Part shown: piece by piece, positions 52,285-61,437 of the stretch
Numbering within the stretch: position 1 is the stretch's first letter
How the letters are laid out: each line of letters begins with the position of its first letter
Source: Hymenobacter ginkgonis
Lineage (GTDB): Bacteria > Bacteroidota > Bacteroidia > Cytophagales > Hymenobacteraceae
NCBI RefSeq assembly: GCF_009755225.1
Contig: NZ_WQKZ01000002.1
Location: forward strand, 124,001-188,000
DNA length: 64,000 nucleotides
Direction of reading: 5' to 3'
The notes under the pieces: generated by a model
The model's database searches: none
Told to the model about the DNA's origin: nothing
What the model saw: the letters and a program-made list of their open reading frames with translations, nothing else
Program-made: the position numbers and the translations under genes

Positions 52285-52764
52285 ATGCCTATCCCCCCTC
52301 TTCCCGACTGGCCAGCCCTGCTAGCCTTATACAACCAAATAAACCAGTACGGCCAAGCCAACGGCATGGTGCTGACGGTGCCTACCCCCGGCCAGGCCGA
52401 GTACCGGATGGTTATTCGGCCCGAGCACTTGTCCTCGCCAGGCACGGCCCATGGCGGAGTGCTGGCCGGCCTGATGGACGCCGTGCTGGGCGCGGCTGCC
52501 TTGTCGCTGGCTTTCACCACGGGCGAGTTGGTATCGACAGTGGAGTTCAAAATCAATTATTTCCACCCCGTGCACCTCGGCGATGAACTGCGCGCCACAG
52601 CCCAGGTCGAGCACCAGGGCCGCTCCTTGCTGGTGAGCAGCGGCGTCATTTATCGCCGCCGCGCCACGCCCGACGATGGCACCGAATCGGCTGTGGCCCA
52701 AGGACTGGGCACTTTCAATCGCTACCCCGCCACCAAGCGCCAATTGCTGCCAGAGGCTCCATAA
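52285..52764 (+). CDS. PaaI-family hotdog thioesterase
   Basis: 159 aa, single hotdog domain. SPGTAHGGVLAGLMDAVLGAAALS is the PaaI catalytic-helix signature (the position of the usual Asn/Asp is taken from the HGG-x9-D pattern), and STVEFKINYFHPVHLGDELRATAQVEHQGRSLLVSSGVIY is the long central strand. It should hydrolyse an acyl-CoA, perhaps in aromatic or fatty-acid turnover. The ATG at 52285 (MPIPPLPDWPAL) is preferred to a GTG at 52258. It is transcribed toward a long terminator and divergent from yajQ. Confidence 0.9.
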   Translation: MPIPPLPDWPALLALYNQINQYGQANGMVLTVPTPGQAEYRMVIRPEHLSSPGTAHGGVLAGLMDAVLGAAALSLAFTTGELVSTVEFKINYFHPVHLGDELRATAQVEHQGRSLLVSSGVIYRRRATPDDGTESAVAQGLGTFNRYPATKRQLLPEAP

Positions 52765-52772
52765 ACTGCCAT

Positions 52773-52836
52773 TATTATTGCTCCCAAAAAAGCCCCGCTA
52801 CTTGGTAGTAGCGGGGCTTTTTTGGGAGCAATAATA
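52773..52836. terminator. Very long bidirectional terminator
   Basis: Perfect 29-bp arms at 52773-52801 and 52808-52836, 6-nt loop, with an internal AAAAAAGCCCCGC/GCGGGGCTTTTTT core. It lies between the PaaI gene and the convergent NYN-CSD gene. Confidence 0.95.
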
Positions 52837-52845
52837 GAAACTGCT

Positions 52846-53928
52846 TTACAGCACCGCACCTATTGACTGGCTGGCGGCGGGCTCGTAGTCGCCGTCTTCG
52901 TCGCCGGTGAGGTTAGGCGCAGCCACTTTGCGCACATTGCGGGCGCAGTCTTCGTCGCGGTGGTTGCGGCCTACCGTAAATTCTACCCAGTCGCCTTCGC
53001 GCAGGTCGTTAAAATCACCTTCCGACAAGTCGGCATAGCTGAAGAACAGGTTGTTAGGCGGCATTACCACGAAGCCAAACCCATTTTTCAGGTTCTTAAT
53101 CGTGCTGATGCCTACCGTACCCACGGGGCCGGCCGCCGTAGGGCCCGCCGGACGAACCACGCGAGCCGCCGCTGCGGCCGCCGCCGTAGCCGCCGCGGCC
53201 GGGGTAGGGGCTGGGCTGTAGCTACCGTTTGCCGGAGCGGGGGCGGGCATGGGGGCAAAAGCGGCTGGCTCGGCCTGCGTCACAAACATGTTTTCCACCA
53301 CTTCGTCCTGCTCCTGCAAGCCGCGGTCGATAACGGCGTGCATGGCTACGGGGTAAGTAGCCTGCTCTAGCAGGTGCTGCGAGGCGCGCGTAACGCGGGT
53401 TTCGCCCTTAAAATCTTCGTATTTGAAGTCCCAGTTAAGCAGCATCACGCGGGTACCCACCGTGTTGAGCTTGCGAATGAGCGGCACGTAGTCGGAGTCG
53501 CCAGCGATGAGCACTACCACGTCCAAGGTTTTGTGCAGGGCCATTTCGAGGGCTTCGAGGCTGAGCCACACGTCGATGCCCTTCTCTTGCAAGCGGCCAT
53601 CGCGCGTTTTGAGCGGCATGTAGTGCGTACATACCCCCAGGTTCATCAAAATATCGTCGAGTAAACGGTCGTGAAATAGGCGGTCTTTATCGCGGGCCTC
53701 AGTAGCCGAAAGGCGGCCCCGGAAAAAATGAGAAGTTGTTATCTGTGCCAGGCGAACGTCGACGTCCTCTTCTTCGGCTACTTGGTGGCGGATAAACTCG
53801 TGTAATCCTTCGAGGCTAATGCGGGCTTTACGCTCGTGCTGGAAATAATAATAATCACTGATTTTAAGAAAATAATTGCCGTCGTAAAAAACGCCGACCC
53901 GGATGAGGGGACTGTTCATCTGGTTCAT
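52846..53928 (-). CDS. NYN-domain protein with C-terminal cold-shock-like domain
   Basis: 360 aa. The NYN (PIN-like nuclease) domain occupies about 8-190, with acidic positions in RVGVFYDGNYFLK, KGIDVWLSLEALEMAL and VVLIAGDSDYVPLIRKLNTVGTRVML. A long Ala/Pro linker (about 215-285) follows, then a cold-shock/S1-like RNA-binding domain (about 285-350; STIKNLKNGFGFVVMPPNNLFFSYADL, FNDLREGDWVEFTVGRN). It is probably an RNA-processing or RNA-decay enzyme. The ATG at 53928 is chosen because a TAGATTTG -7 box at 53977-53970 lies within the longer frame that would start at 53994. Confidence 0.88.
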   Translation of the reverse strand: MNQMNSPLIRVGVFYDGNYFLKISDYYYFQHERKARISLEGLHEFIRHQVAEEEDVDVRLAQITTSHFFRGRLSATEARDKDRLFHDRLLDDILMNLGVCTHYMPLKTRDGRLQEKGIDVWLSLEALEMALHKTLDVVVLIAGDSDYVPLIRKLNTVGTRVMLLNWDFKYEDFKGETRVTRASQHLLEQATYPVAMHAVIDRGLQEQDEVVENMFVTQAEPAAFAPMPAPAPANGSYSPAPTPAAAATAAAAAAARVVRPAGPTAAGPVGTVGISTIKNLKNGFGFVVMPPNNLFFSYADLSEGDFNDLREGDWVEFTVGRNHRDEDCARNVRKVAAPNLTGDEDGDYEPAASQSIGAVL

Positions 53929-53969
53929 ATAGATGGGAAGGTAGGTGGGGGTAAAAAATTGAGAATGGT

Positions 53970-53977
53970 CAAATCTA
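53970..53977 (-). promoter_or_regulatory. -7 element for the NYN-CSD gene
   Basis: TAGATTTG on the minus strand fits TAnnTTTG. It places the transcription start near 53963, about 35 bases before the ATG at 53928. No clear -33 element. Confidence 0.5.
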
Positions 53978-54159
53978 GAATAAAGCCCAGCCATAACTAA
54001 TTCGGCTAAGCAACACGTTAAAAATCAGCGCAATGGCGCAGCGCTCGGCAGCAAACCGGACGTAATATATAGTTCACGTTAGGATACTTCTACCAGCCAG
54101 CCGCCATTCACTCTGCCGCGAAGCTAAGGCCGGACATTGAAATCCACAACTTCTTCATT

Positions 54160-54900
54160 CTAAAACCCTAGCCGGCCGATGACTAGCCCCAACACTAGCA
54201 GCCCGTAGCCTAAGCAAATTGCTGCTTCCATCAAGTTGCCACTTTTGGTACCGGTGCTGAGCAACGGTATTTTAAAACTGAAATCTATTACTGGAAAAAT
54301 CCAGCGCACACCCGACTTTGTAAGCGTATCTGCCAGAATATGAGACACATAGCCACCACCCGCATAGAGGGCTACTCCATGCCACCCCAGGCTACGGTTG
54401 GCCAGGTAGCCAATGTAGGCCCAAAACGCCGTGGCCCAAATTGTATGCGTCCAAGAACGGTGCGAGGTAAAAGGAGCTAGCGAAATAAACGTTCCGAGCA
54501 AGCTTAGCCACAAAAATTGGGCATACAAACCAGCCAGCACCGTGCCGAGCCCAGTAAATAAAAGTGCCAGTTTGCGGGCCGAGCCGCCTTGCAACCCTAC
54601 CCCTAGCAGCCCGAAGGCGAGCGCCGCGATGTACGTCAGCCGTTGGTCGGGGCCAGGCTTGAGTTGAAGGTAGCCATAGGCGGCCAGCCCCAAGGCCGCC
54701 GCGCCAAAAGCCCAGCGCACGTAACCGTGCACAAACCCTAGGCGTTGGCTGAGGCGGCTTTCGGGGTGGTCGAGGTCGGGGGCGAGGGCGGAGAAGCCGG
54801 CCAGCGCAATACCAGGTAGGGAGAAGGGAATGCCGGGCACGAGGCCCGCAATGGCCACGCCCGTAATGAGGCCGATAGCCAGGTGAGCAGAACCGCGCAA
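54160..54900 (-). CDS. Metal-dependent membrane hydrolase (YdjM/DUF457 family)
   Basis: 246-aa membrane protein with about six hydrophobic helices. The N-terminal MRGSAHLAIGLITGVAIAG with H6, then APDLDHPESRLSQRLGF (metal-type Asp/His), and HRSWTHTIWATAFWAYIGYLA plus GGGYVSHILADTLTKSGVRWIFP carry the conserved His/Asp residues of inner-membrane DUF457 proteins. The biochemical reaction is poorly known. The start ATG is at 54900. No partner gene is visible; it is flanked by intergenic regions on both sides. Confidence 0.85.
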   Translation of the reverse strand: MRGSAHLAIGLITGVAIAGLVPGIPFSLPGIALAGFSALAPDLDHPESRLSQRLGFVHGYVRWAFGAAALGLAAYGYLQLKPGPDQRLTYIAALAFGLLGVGLQGGSARKLALLFTGLGTVLAGLYAQFLWLSLLGTFISLAPFTSHRSWTHTIWATAFWAYIGYLANRSLGWHGVALYAGGGYVSHILADTLTKSGVRWIFPVIDFSFKIPLLSTGTKSGNLMEAAICLGYGLLVLGLVIGRLGF

Positions 54901-54921
54901 GTACTTATATAATAAAGGTAT

Positions 54922-55208
54922 TTATAGAATATGGAGGCGGCCAGTGTAGTGCCGCAACTGGTCGTTGTGGTCGAGCGAGCGATTCAGAAAAGGCACAAAG
55001 CCCCGCGCAATACTCGCCACAATGCGTTGGTCGCTTGTGCGCCTCTCTCTCCCTCACAGGTTTAATTTCAGTTTTCTTCCCCTGTCGTGCGACATCTTAA
55101 ACGACCCACGCTGCCACCGCTAGTCTTACGCTCCGAGCCTATTTCGTGCATTTTAAGGAGGAATTCGGACACTACTTCGGGCAAATTGCGGTTAGGAATA
55201 GGAGGCAT
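54922..55208 (-). pseudogene. Possible decayed small gene
   Basis: Two minus-strand pieces in different frames look protein-like. A 46-codon frame from the ATG at 55208 reads MPPIPNRNLPEVVSEFLLK, continues with MHEIGSERKTSGG, and stops at 55068. A second fragment without a start codon, read in the frame ending at 54922, contains SDQRIVASIARGFVPFLNRS then LDHNDQLRHYTGRLHIL. Joined they would give a helical protein of about 85 residues. Neither is recognised. The claim rests on amino-acid character only. Confidence 0.25.
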
Positions 55209-55272
55209 TACTAGTAATTTTAGTCCAAGATACGGCAAAACCTATGGGCCGCCGTAGCAGTACTAGCCTTGT

Positions 55273-55312
55273 TGCCCGGCCGGAGATGCCTCTGGCCGGG
55301 CTGGCTGTTTTT
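55273..55312 (+). terminator. Orphan terminator before mfd
   Basis: Arms GCCCGGCC (55273-55280) and GGCCGGGC (55293-55300), 12-nt loop, then TGGCTGTTTTTT. It points rightward although no plus-strand gene lies upstream within the window gap. Confidence 0.65.
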
Positions 55313-55335
55313 TAGTTGACCGTTAGCAATATCCT

Positions 55336-58300
55336 GTGCAAGTAGCTGATTTTCTTCGCTTATATCGTCTCGACGCTGAGCTGCAAACCTTGAGCGCCCG
55401 CCTGCACGGCGCAGCTAAACCCGCTGAACCTCAGCGCCCAGCCGACGATGCGGCGCGGGGCGTCGAATTGCGCTTGCAACTGCGGGGCCTGGTAGGCTCG
55501 CAGGATGCAGTGGTGGTCGCGGCCACGGCGCACCATGCGCATCCCAACGTGTTTGTGCTGCACGACAAGGAGGAGGCGGCGCTGTTTCTGGCTGACCTGC
55601 GACACTTGCTGCCTGACGGGCCGGAGGCGCTACTATTTCCAAGCTCTTACAAGCGGCCCTACGAGTTTGATGAGACGGAAAATGCCAACGTGCTGATGCG
55701 CGCGGAGGTGCTTAACCAGCTCAACGCCAGCCGGCAGGCTAGCGTGGCAGCGCTGGGCACGGCGCCACTCATCGTAACTTACCCCGAGGCGCTGAGCGAG
55801 AAGGTTATCAACCGCCAAAGCTTGGTGCAGAACACCTTCACGGCTAAAGTAGGGGATAAGCTGGACGTCAATTTCTTGGGGGAGTTGCTGGCGCAATACG
55901 ACTTTGAAAAGTCGGATTTTGTGTACGAAGCGGGGCAATATGCCGTGCGTGGCGGCATTGTGGACGTGTTCAGCTACGCCAACGAGCTGCCCTACCGCCT
56001 CGAACTATTTGGGGATGAGATAGAAAGCATTCGGACGTTTAACCCCGAAACGCAATTATCGGTGGAGCCGCGCACCAGCGTCAGCATTATTCCGAACGTG
56101 CAAACCAAGCTCTTGCAGGAGCGCCGCGAGTCGTTTTTAGAGTTCCTACCCCGCACCAGTTGCCTGTGGGTGAAAGACTTGCGCCAGACGCTGGACGTAG
56201 TAACCGACCTGTTTGAGAAGGCAGAAAGCAACTTTAAGCGGCTGCTGGACGAAGCTAGCGGCATGCAGATTGTGTCGAAGCCTGCCGACCTTTTTGAGGG
56301 GGGTAAGAGCCTGAAGAAATGCCTGGATGAGTACGCGATAGTAGAATTTGGCAAGCGGTTTTACTTCAAGAATTCGCAGGAGTTTCAGTTTACGGCCAAG
56401 CCACAGCCGAGCTTCAACAAGGATTTTGAGCGCCTGCTGAAGAACATTCGCGAGAACAAAACCCGAGATTATACCACTATCATCGCGGCCGACTCGGTGC
56501 GGCAGGCCGACCGGCTGCGCACGATTTTCGACGAGTTGGACCCGAATGTGCAGTTTCAGCACTTGCTGATAGCGCTGCGCGAAGGCTTCATTGATGAGCA
56601 GTTGGGCTTGGCCGTTTACACTGACCATCAGCTATTTGAGCGCTACTACCGGGCGCAGGAAACGCGCAAGTTCTCGAAGAAAAAGGCCTTGACCTTGCGC
56701 GAGCTCAAGACCTTGCAGCCCGGTGACTATGTGACGCACCAAGACTACGGCATTGCGCGCTTTGCGGGGCTGACGCAGGTAGAAATAAATGGGCATGTGC
56801 AGGAGGCTATCCGGCTGGTGTACCGCGACGACGACGTGCTGACGGTAAGCATTCACGCGCTGCACAAAATTGCTAAATACAGTGGCGCGGAAGGCACGCC
56901 GCCGACCATGAGCAAGCTGGGCTCGCAGGAGTGGGAAAACAAGAAGAAATCGGTTAAGAAAAAGGTCAAGGATATTGCGGCCGACCTTATCCGGCTGTAT
57001 GCCAAGCGGAAGTCGGCACCCGGCTTTGCGTTTTCGCGCGATGGCTTTATGCAGGCCGAGTTGGAATCGAGCTTTATTTACGAGGACACGCCCGACCAAG
57101 CCAAGGCCACGGAAGACGTGAAAAACGACATGCAGCAGCCCCACCCGATGGACCGCCTCGTGTGCGGCGATGTGGGCTTCGGCAAGACGGAAATAGCCAT
57201 TCGGGCGGCGTTTAAGGCGGCGGCTGATGGCAAGCAAGTAGCTGTGCTTGTGCCCACTACCATCTTGGCGATGCAGCACTACAAGACGTTTCGGGACCGG
57301 CTCGCCAACCTGCCGGTGACGGTGGAGTACATCAACCGTTTTAAGTCGCCGAAGCAAATAAAGGAAACGATGGAGCGCGTGGCGGCGGGCAAAACTGATA
57401 TCCTTATCGGCACGCACGCGCTGACCAATAAGAAGTTGCAATTCAAGGATTTGGGCCTGCTTATTATTGACGAAGAGCAGAAATTTGGTGTAAAAACCAA
57501 GGACAAGCTCAAAGAAATAAAGGTGAATGTGGATACGCTCACGCTCTCGGCCACGCCGATACCGCGCACCCTGCACTTTTCGCTCATGGGCGCGCGCGAC
57601 TTGTCGGTAATCGCTACCCCCCCGCCCAACCGCCAGCCGGTGCAAACGGAGCTGCACGTATTCGACGAAATCATTGTGCGCGATGCGATTGCACGGGAGT
57701 TGAAGCGTGGCGGGCAGGCATTCTTCGTGCACAACCGCGTGAGCGACATCGAAGAAATGGCAGCTATGATTCTGCGCCTTGTACCGAACGCCCGCGTGAC
57801 GTTTGCCCACGGCCAGATGGACGGTGATTCGCTCGAAAAGCGCATGATGAAGTTTGTGGAAGGTGAGTACGACGTGCTGGTTTCGACCAACATTATCGAA
57901 AGCGGGCTGGACATTCCGAACGCGAACACCATCATTATTAACCGCGCGCACCTTACCGGCCTGAGCGACTTGCACCAAATGCGGGGCCGCGTGGGCCGCT
58001 CGAACCGCAAGGCGTATTGCTACCTGCTGACGCCGCCGGTGGCCAACCTGCCCTCGGACGCCCGCAAGCGCCTGAACACGCTGGAGGAGTTTTCGGATTT
58101 GGGCGCGGGCTTCAACGTGGCCATGCGCGACCTCGACATTCGGGGGGCGGGCAACTTGCTCGGCGGTGAGCAGTCAGGCTTCATCAACGACCTGGGCTAC
58201 GAGGCTTACCACCAAGTACTTGATGAAGCGGTGCAGGAGTTGAAGGAAACCGAGTTTCGCGACCTGTTTCTGGGTGAAGGCACGGCCGGCACCAGCCAGC

Positions 58301-58812
58301 AGCGTTTGCAGCAGGCCGCGGGCGCGCTCAACGGCGGCCCGCGCGACTGCCAGATTGAGACCGACTTGCCGGTGCTCATCCCGGATACGTACGTGAATAA
58401 CGTATCGGAGCGTTTGCAGCTCTATGCCAAGCTCGACCGCGCTCAGAAGCCCGAGGAGTTGGCCAAGCTAGTAGGCAGCATCACCGACCGCTTTGGGCCG
58501 CTGCCCGAGCAGGTGCAGCTGCTGGTGGATATTGTGAAGCTGCGCTGGCAGGCTGGCCGCTTGGGCTTCGAGCGCCTCACGCTGAAGCGCGAAACCATGC
58601 GCGCTTACCTGCCCGCTGGCGCCGGGCACGAGGCGTATTTCCAGGGCGAGCAGTTTGGGCGGGTCCTAAACTTTGTACAAACCCACCCACGCACGGCTCG
58701 CATGAAAGACCAGAAGGACAAGCTTCAAGTGACCTTCGACGGGATTAAGGGGGTAGGGATGGCCCAGCGCTTACTCATTGAGCTGGGTGCGGAGGAAGCC
58801 GTGCCGGCGTAG
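55336..58812 (+). CDS. mfd: Transcription-repair coupling factor Mfd
   Basis: 1158 aa. The UvrB-like N-terminal part (about 1-350) includes LLFPSSYKRPYEFDETENANVLMRAEVLNQL. The RNA-polymerase interaction domain (about 465-535) has LQPGDYVTHQDYGIARFAGL. The superfamily 2 motor has Walker A GDVGFGKTE at 611-619, DEEQKFG, SATPIPRTL, FVHNRVSDI and HLTGLSDLHQMRGRVGRS. The TRCF C-terminal domain follows (about 980-1150). Mfd releases stalled RNA polymerase and recruits UvrA. The start is a GTG at 55336: the in-frame TAG at 55324 excludes anything upstream. Length fits the family. Confidence 0.97.
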   Translation: MQVADFLRLYRLDAELQTLSARLHGAAKPAEPQRPADDAARGVELRLQLRGLVGSQDAVVVAATAHHAHPNVFVLHDKEEAALFLADLRHLLPDGPEALLFPSSYKRPYEFDETENANVLMRAEVLNQLNASRQASVAALGTAPLIVTYPEALSEKVINRQSLVQNTFTAKVGDKLDVNFLGELLAQYDFEKSDFVYEAGQYAVRGGIVDVFSYANELPYRLELFGDEIESIRTFNPETQLSVEPRTSVSIIPNVQTKLLQERRESFLEFLPRTSCLWVKDLRQTLDVVTDLFEKAESNFKRLLDEASGMQIVSKPADLFEGGKSLKKCLDEYAIVEFGKRFYFKNSQEFQFTAKPQPSFNKDFERLLKNIRENKTRDYTTIIAADSVRQADRLRTIFDELDPNVQFQHLLIALREGFIDEQLGLAVYTDHQLFERYYRAQETRKFSKKKALTLRELKTLQPGDYVTHQDYGIARFAGLTQVEINGHVQEAIRLVYRDDDVLTVSIHALHKIAKYSGAEGTPPTMSKLGSQEWENKKKSVKKKVKDIAADLIRLYAKRKSAPGFAFSRDGFMQAELESSFIYEDTPDQAKATEDVKNDMQQPHPMDRLVCGDVGFGKTEIAIRAAFKAAADGKQVAVLVPTTILAMQHYKTFRDRLANLPVTVEYINRFKSPKQIKETMERVAAGKTDILIGTHALTNKKLQFKDLGLLIIDEEQKFGVKTKDKLKEIKVNVDTLTLSATPIPRTLHFSLMGARDLSVIATPPPNRQPVQTELHVFDEIIVRDAIARELKRGGQAFFVHNRVSDIEEMAAMILRLVPNARVTFAHGQMDGDSLEKRMMKFVEGEYDVLVSTNIIESGLDIPNANTIIINRAHLTGLSDLHQMRGRVGRSNRKAYCYLLTPPVANLPSDARKRLNTLEEFSDLGAGFNVAMRDLDIRGAGNLLGGEQSGFINDLGYEAYHQVLDEAVQELKETEFRDLFLGEGTAGTSQQRLQQAAGALNGGPRDCQIETDLPVLIPDTYVNNVSERLQLYAKLDRAQKPEELAKLVGSITDRFGPLPEQVQLLVDIVKLRWQAGRLGFERLTLKRETMRAYLPAGAGHEAYFQGEQFGRVLNFVQTHPRTARMKDQKDKLQVTFDGIKGVGMAQRLLIELGAEEAVPA

Positions 58813-58838
58813 GTTTTAGATGGTAATCGAGCATACAA

Positions 58839-58883
58839 AAGGCTCATTACCAGCAGCACAACTTGCTGCTGGTAATGAGCCTT
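58839..58883. terminator. Bidirectional terminator after mfd
   Basis: Perfect 20-bp arms 58839-58858 and 58864-58883, 5-nt loop, between convergent mfd and the MG2/plug copy 2 gene. Confidence 0.85.
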
Positions 58884-58905
58884 CCTTCTCTAAAACGTGC
58901 GCTAA

Positions 58906-61437
58906 TTAGCGCTGTTTGGGCGCTACGTAAACTTGGCCGGTGCCGCGGCTAGGGTCACCGGCCAGGCTAATGCCTTCGGCGGTTATTTGGAAGTTGCCGC
59001 CGCCATCGGCGGTGTAGAACACGAATTCCGTTTGGCCGCTGGCGTCGGTGCTCATGGCGGGGTCCCAGTAAAGCGTGAGGCGGCGCGCATCCATGGTGGG
59101 CGCGTTCATGACGGGCGCGCCGTAGCGGGGCTGGTAAAACTCCTGGGCGCGGTAAAAGCCAGGCAGCCGCACCGTCACGATGCCGTTTTCGACAGTGAAG
59201 GGGCTGGCGGGCTCCTTATAGTTGCGGTCGGCGCGCTTGGTATAAATGGCAATCACGCCGCCGCTACTGCCAAAGATGGCCGCCTCTGCTCCTTTAAACA
59301 CCTCCACCGACTCGACATCATTGGAAGGGATGTTATTAATCATGTCGATATCGGTGCGCACGCCATCGAGGATAAACTGCGGCGAGCCACTACCCCGAAT
59401 CTGCGCACTCACGTTGGGCGGCGAGCCACTGATGGTAAGGCCCGCTACGCGCCCTTGCAGCAGCGTCAGAATAGGAATACCCGACTGCGCAGAAGGCATG
59501 GTGGTGAAATCAACCACGGTATTGGCCACCACGCCGGGGTAGAGGCGGCGCGGGTCGTCGGGCGGCACCAGGGCACGCTTAGCCGTCACGGCCACGTTGG
59601 ACAGCTCAATATTCCGGATATCGCCCTCGGGCCGGTTTTGGCGCTCCTGCACCTGCTGCTGGCGGCTGCGGCGCACGTAGTCGGCAATGGCAGGCGCCGT
59701 GATGGGCGACGGCAGGGGGGGTAGGGAGGGCCCTAGGGAGGGCGGCCCAAAGTCGGGGCGGATAATCACGTTGCTACCCCCCGCTGCCCGCCGGGCCTGC
59801 AAGGTTATCACAGACGTATCGTTCTCTGGAAAGCCAATAAAGCGGAAGCGGCCGTCGGTGCCGGTAGTGGCCGTGGCCACGCTGCGTTGCGGCCGGGTTT
59901 GAATGAATGTGAGCTGGCTATTCGGAATGGGGCGCTGGCCCATGCCCGTTACCGTGCCGCCGAGGGTTAGGCTTTGCTCGCGGGGGTAGGCCAAGCCGGC
60001 CACTTGGCCGCTCAGCACATCCTTCCACACGTAGCGGCGCCAGCCCTGGGTAAGCAGCAGGTTGTCGAGGGCGCGGGTAGTTTCGGGCGTTTGGGTTTGG
60101 AAATAATAGCCCGGGCCTTCTACGTAGCCAGCCAGGTCCGACGTCAGCAGCAGGTTGGAGGCGATGTTGCCCGCGTCGGGGTCGAGCGCCGCCGCGCCCG
60201 CCTCGGCCACCGACACCGAGAAGCGCGTGGCCACCGGCTGCCCGGCGGCGTTGGTCACGCGCACTTTCACGTGCACCGGGTCGTGGGGCGCGTAGGCCGC
60301 TCTGTCGGGGGTAAGGGCCAATTGGAGCGCGGCCGGGCCATTGAGCACAAATGCCAGGCGCTCGGCCTGGGGCGTATTCTGCGCATCAAACAGCGTAAAG
60401 TGCACGATGCCGCTGGGGTAGCGCGCCTTGGCCACGCGCCACGTCACGGGCGCGCCATCGTCGGTGAGGGGCCGCGGTATCAGGCCAATGAGGAAGCCGC
60501 GCACCTCGGTGAGCAGCATGGCTGGGCCGGGCACCGGGGCGCCGGGCGTGCCGCGGTAGCGGGCCTCCACCACGAAGTTTTCGCCCGCGTCGAGCACGCG
60601 CAGCGCGTAGCCGGTGGCTTGCACGGCGGGCAGGGGGTAGTCGGCGCTGCTGCCATCGGGCAGGCGCAGGCGGGCGTGGTAGCGCTGGCCGGCAGCCGGC
60701 ACAAAGCTTAGGCGGCCCATGCCCGCGTGCTGGCTGGTGAAGGCCGCGCCCACCGGTTTGTTTTGCTCATCTAGCAATTGGCCGCTCACACTGGCGCCCC
60801 GGCCACTGGCCGCCACGGCCTTAAACCCCACGGTGGCCGGCGCCCCGGCCAGCAGCGAGCCGCCTTCGGGGAAAAACTGCACATCGACCTTGGCGGCGGC
60901 CGCCACGGCGCGGCTAGATGGGCTGAGCGGCGTAAGCGGCGCTTTACTGGCCGCGTCGGACTGGTTGGGGGCGGCGGGCCACACCTGCACCTGGCGCTGG
61001 TAGAGGTAGTCGGGCGGGCCCACGTTGCGCATCCAGTTGGTGTAGGCGCGCAGCAGGTAGGTGCCGGCACGCAGCGTATCGTCGAGGGCGATATCACCAG
61101 CGGCGCGGCCGCCCACCAGCTTCAGGGTGCGGCGCACCACCACGCGGCGCTGGGGCGAGAGCAACTCCACGTGCAGCACCTTGCTCAGGGTATCGGGCCG
61201 GTGCAGCTGGGCATCGACCACGTAGGCGCTAAACCACATGGTTTCGCCAGTGCCGTAGGCGGGGCGGTCGAGGTGGAGGTAGGCTTTTTCCTGGAGCGTG
61301 GTGGCGTAAAAAGCGCTCAGCTTCTGCGCGATAACCTGGATGGGGTTATCATCGGCCGGCAGCCGGAAGGCCGCCAGCGCCAGCAAGCCCGCCACGGCCA
61401 ACATCCTTAACCGCCTACCCCTCAAATTATTTGTCAT
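58906..61437 (-). CDS. MG2 / TonB-plug surface protein, copy 2
   Basis: 843 aa, paralogue of the protein at 34486-37023 with the same order of domains. Signal or anchor segment RRLRMLAVAGLLALAAF; MG2-like domain (YLHLDRPAYGTGETMWFSAYVVDA; DTLSKVLHVELLSP is nearly identical in both); middle beta domains; plug at about 620-735 ([55 protein letters not shown]); and a tail with TLYWDPAMSTDASGQTEFVFYTAD. No receptor barrel follows. The start ATG is at 61437. The function is unknown; the two copies lie 22 kb apart in opposite orientation. Confidence 0.82.
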   Translation of the reverse strand: MTNNLRGRRLRMLAVAGLLALAAFRLPADDNPIQVIAQKLSAFYATTLQEKAYLHLDRPAYGTGETMWFSAYVVDAQLHRPDTLSKVLHVELLSPQRRVVVRRTLKLVGGRAAGDIALDDTLRAGTYLLRAYTNWMRNVGPPDYLYQRQVQVWPAAPNQSDAASKAPLTPLSPSSRAVAAAAKVDVQFFPEGGSLLAGAPATVGFKAVAASGRGASVSGQLLDEQNKPVGAAFTSQHAGMGRLSFVPAAGQRYHARLRLPDGSSADYPLPAVQATGYALRVLDAGENFVVEARYRGTPGAPVPGPAMLLTEVRGFLIGLIPRPLTDDGAPVTWRVAKARYPSGIVHFTLFDAQNTPQAERLAFVLNGPAALQLALTPDRAAYAPHDPVHVKVRVTNAAGQPVATRFSVSVAEAGAAALDPDAGNIASNLLLTSDLAGYVEGPGYYFQTQTPETTRALDNLLLTQGWRRYVWKDVLSGQVAGLAYPREQSLTLGGTVTGMGQRPIPNSQLTFIQTRPQRSVATATTGTDGRFRFIGFPENDTSVITLQARRAAGGSNVIIRPDFGPPSLGPSLPPLPSPITAPAIADYVRRSRQQQVQERQNRPEGDIRNIELSNVAVTAKRALVPPDDPRRLYPGVVANTVVDFTTMPSAQSGIPILTLLQGRVAGLTISGSPPNVSAQIRGSGSPQFILDGVRTDIDMINNIPSNDVESVEVFKGAEAAIFGSSGGVIAIYTKRADRNYKEPASPFTVENGIVTVRLPGFYRAQEFYQPRYGAPVMNAPTMDARRLTLYWDPAMSTDASGQTEFVFYTADGGGNFQITAEGISLAGDPSRGTGQVYVAPKQR

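Larger units (their letters stand above)
54901..55335. other. Intergenic region before mfd (435 bp)
   Basis: It holds two fragments of possible former coding sequence on the minus strand (54922-55208) and a rightward terminator (55273-55312). No promoter box matching the -7 consensus was found for mfd. Confidence 0.5.

Noticed and set aside
53929..53994. Longer start for the NYN-CSD gene
   Set aside because: A -7 promoter box lies inside this stretch, so it is unlikely to be transcribed as coding sequence.
55087..55257. A 56-codon plus-strand frame (GTG start) in the gap before mfd
   Set aside because: No recognisable pattern; the opposite strand looks more protein-like.
56632..57978. A 448-codon open frame antisense to mfd
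   Set aside because: It overlaps the conserved Mfd motor domain and shows no recognisable protein pattern.
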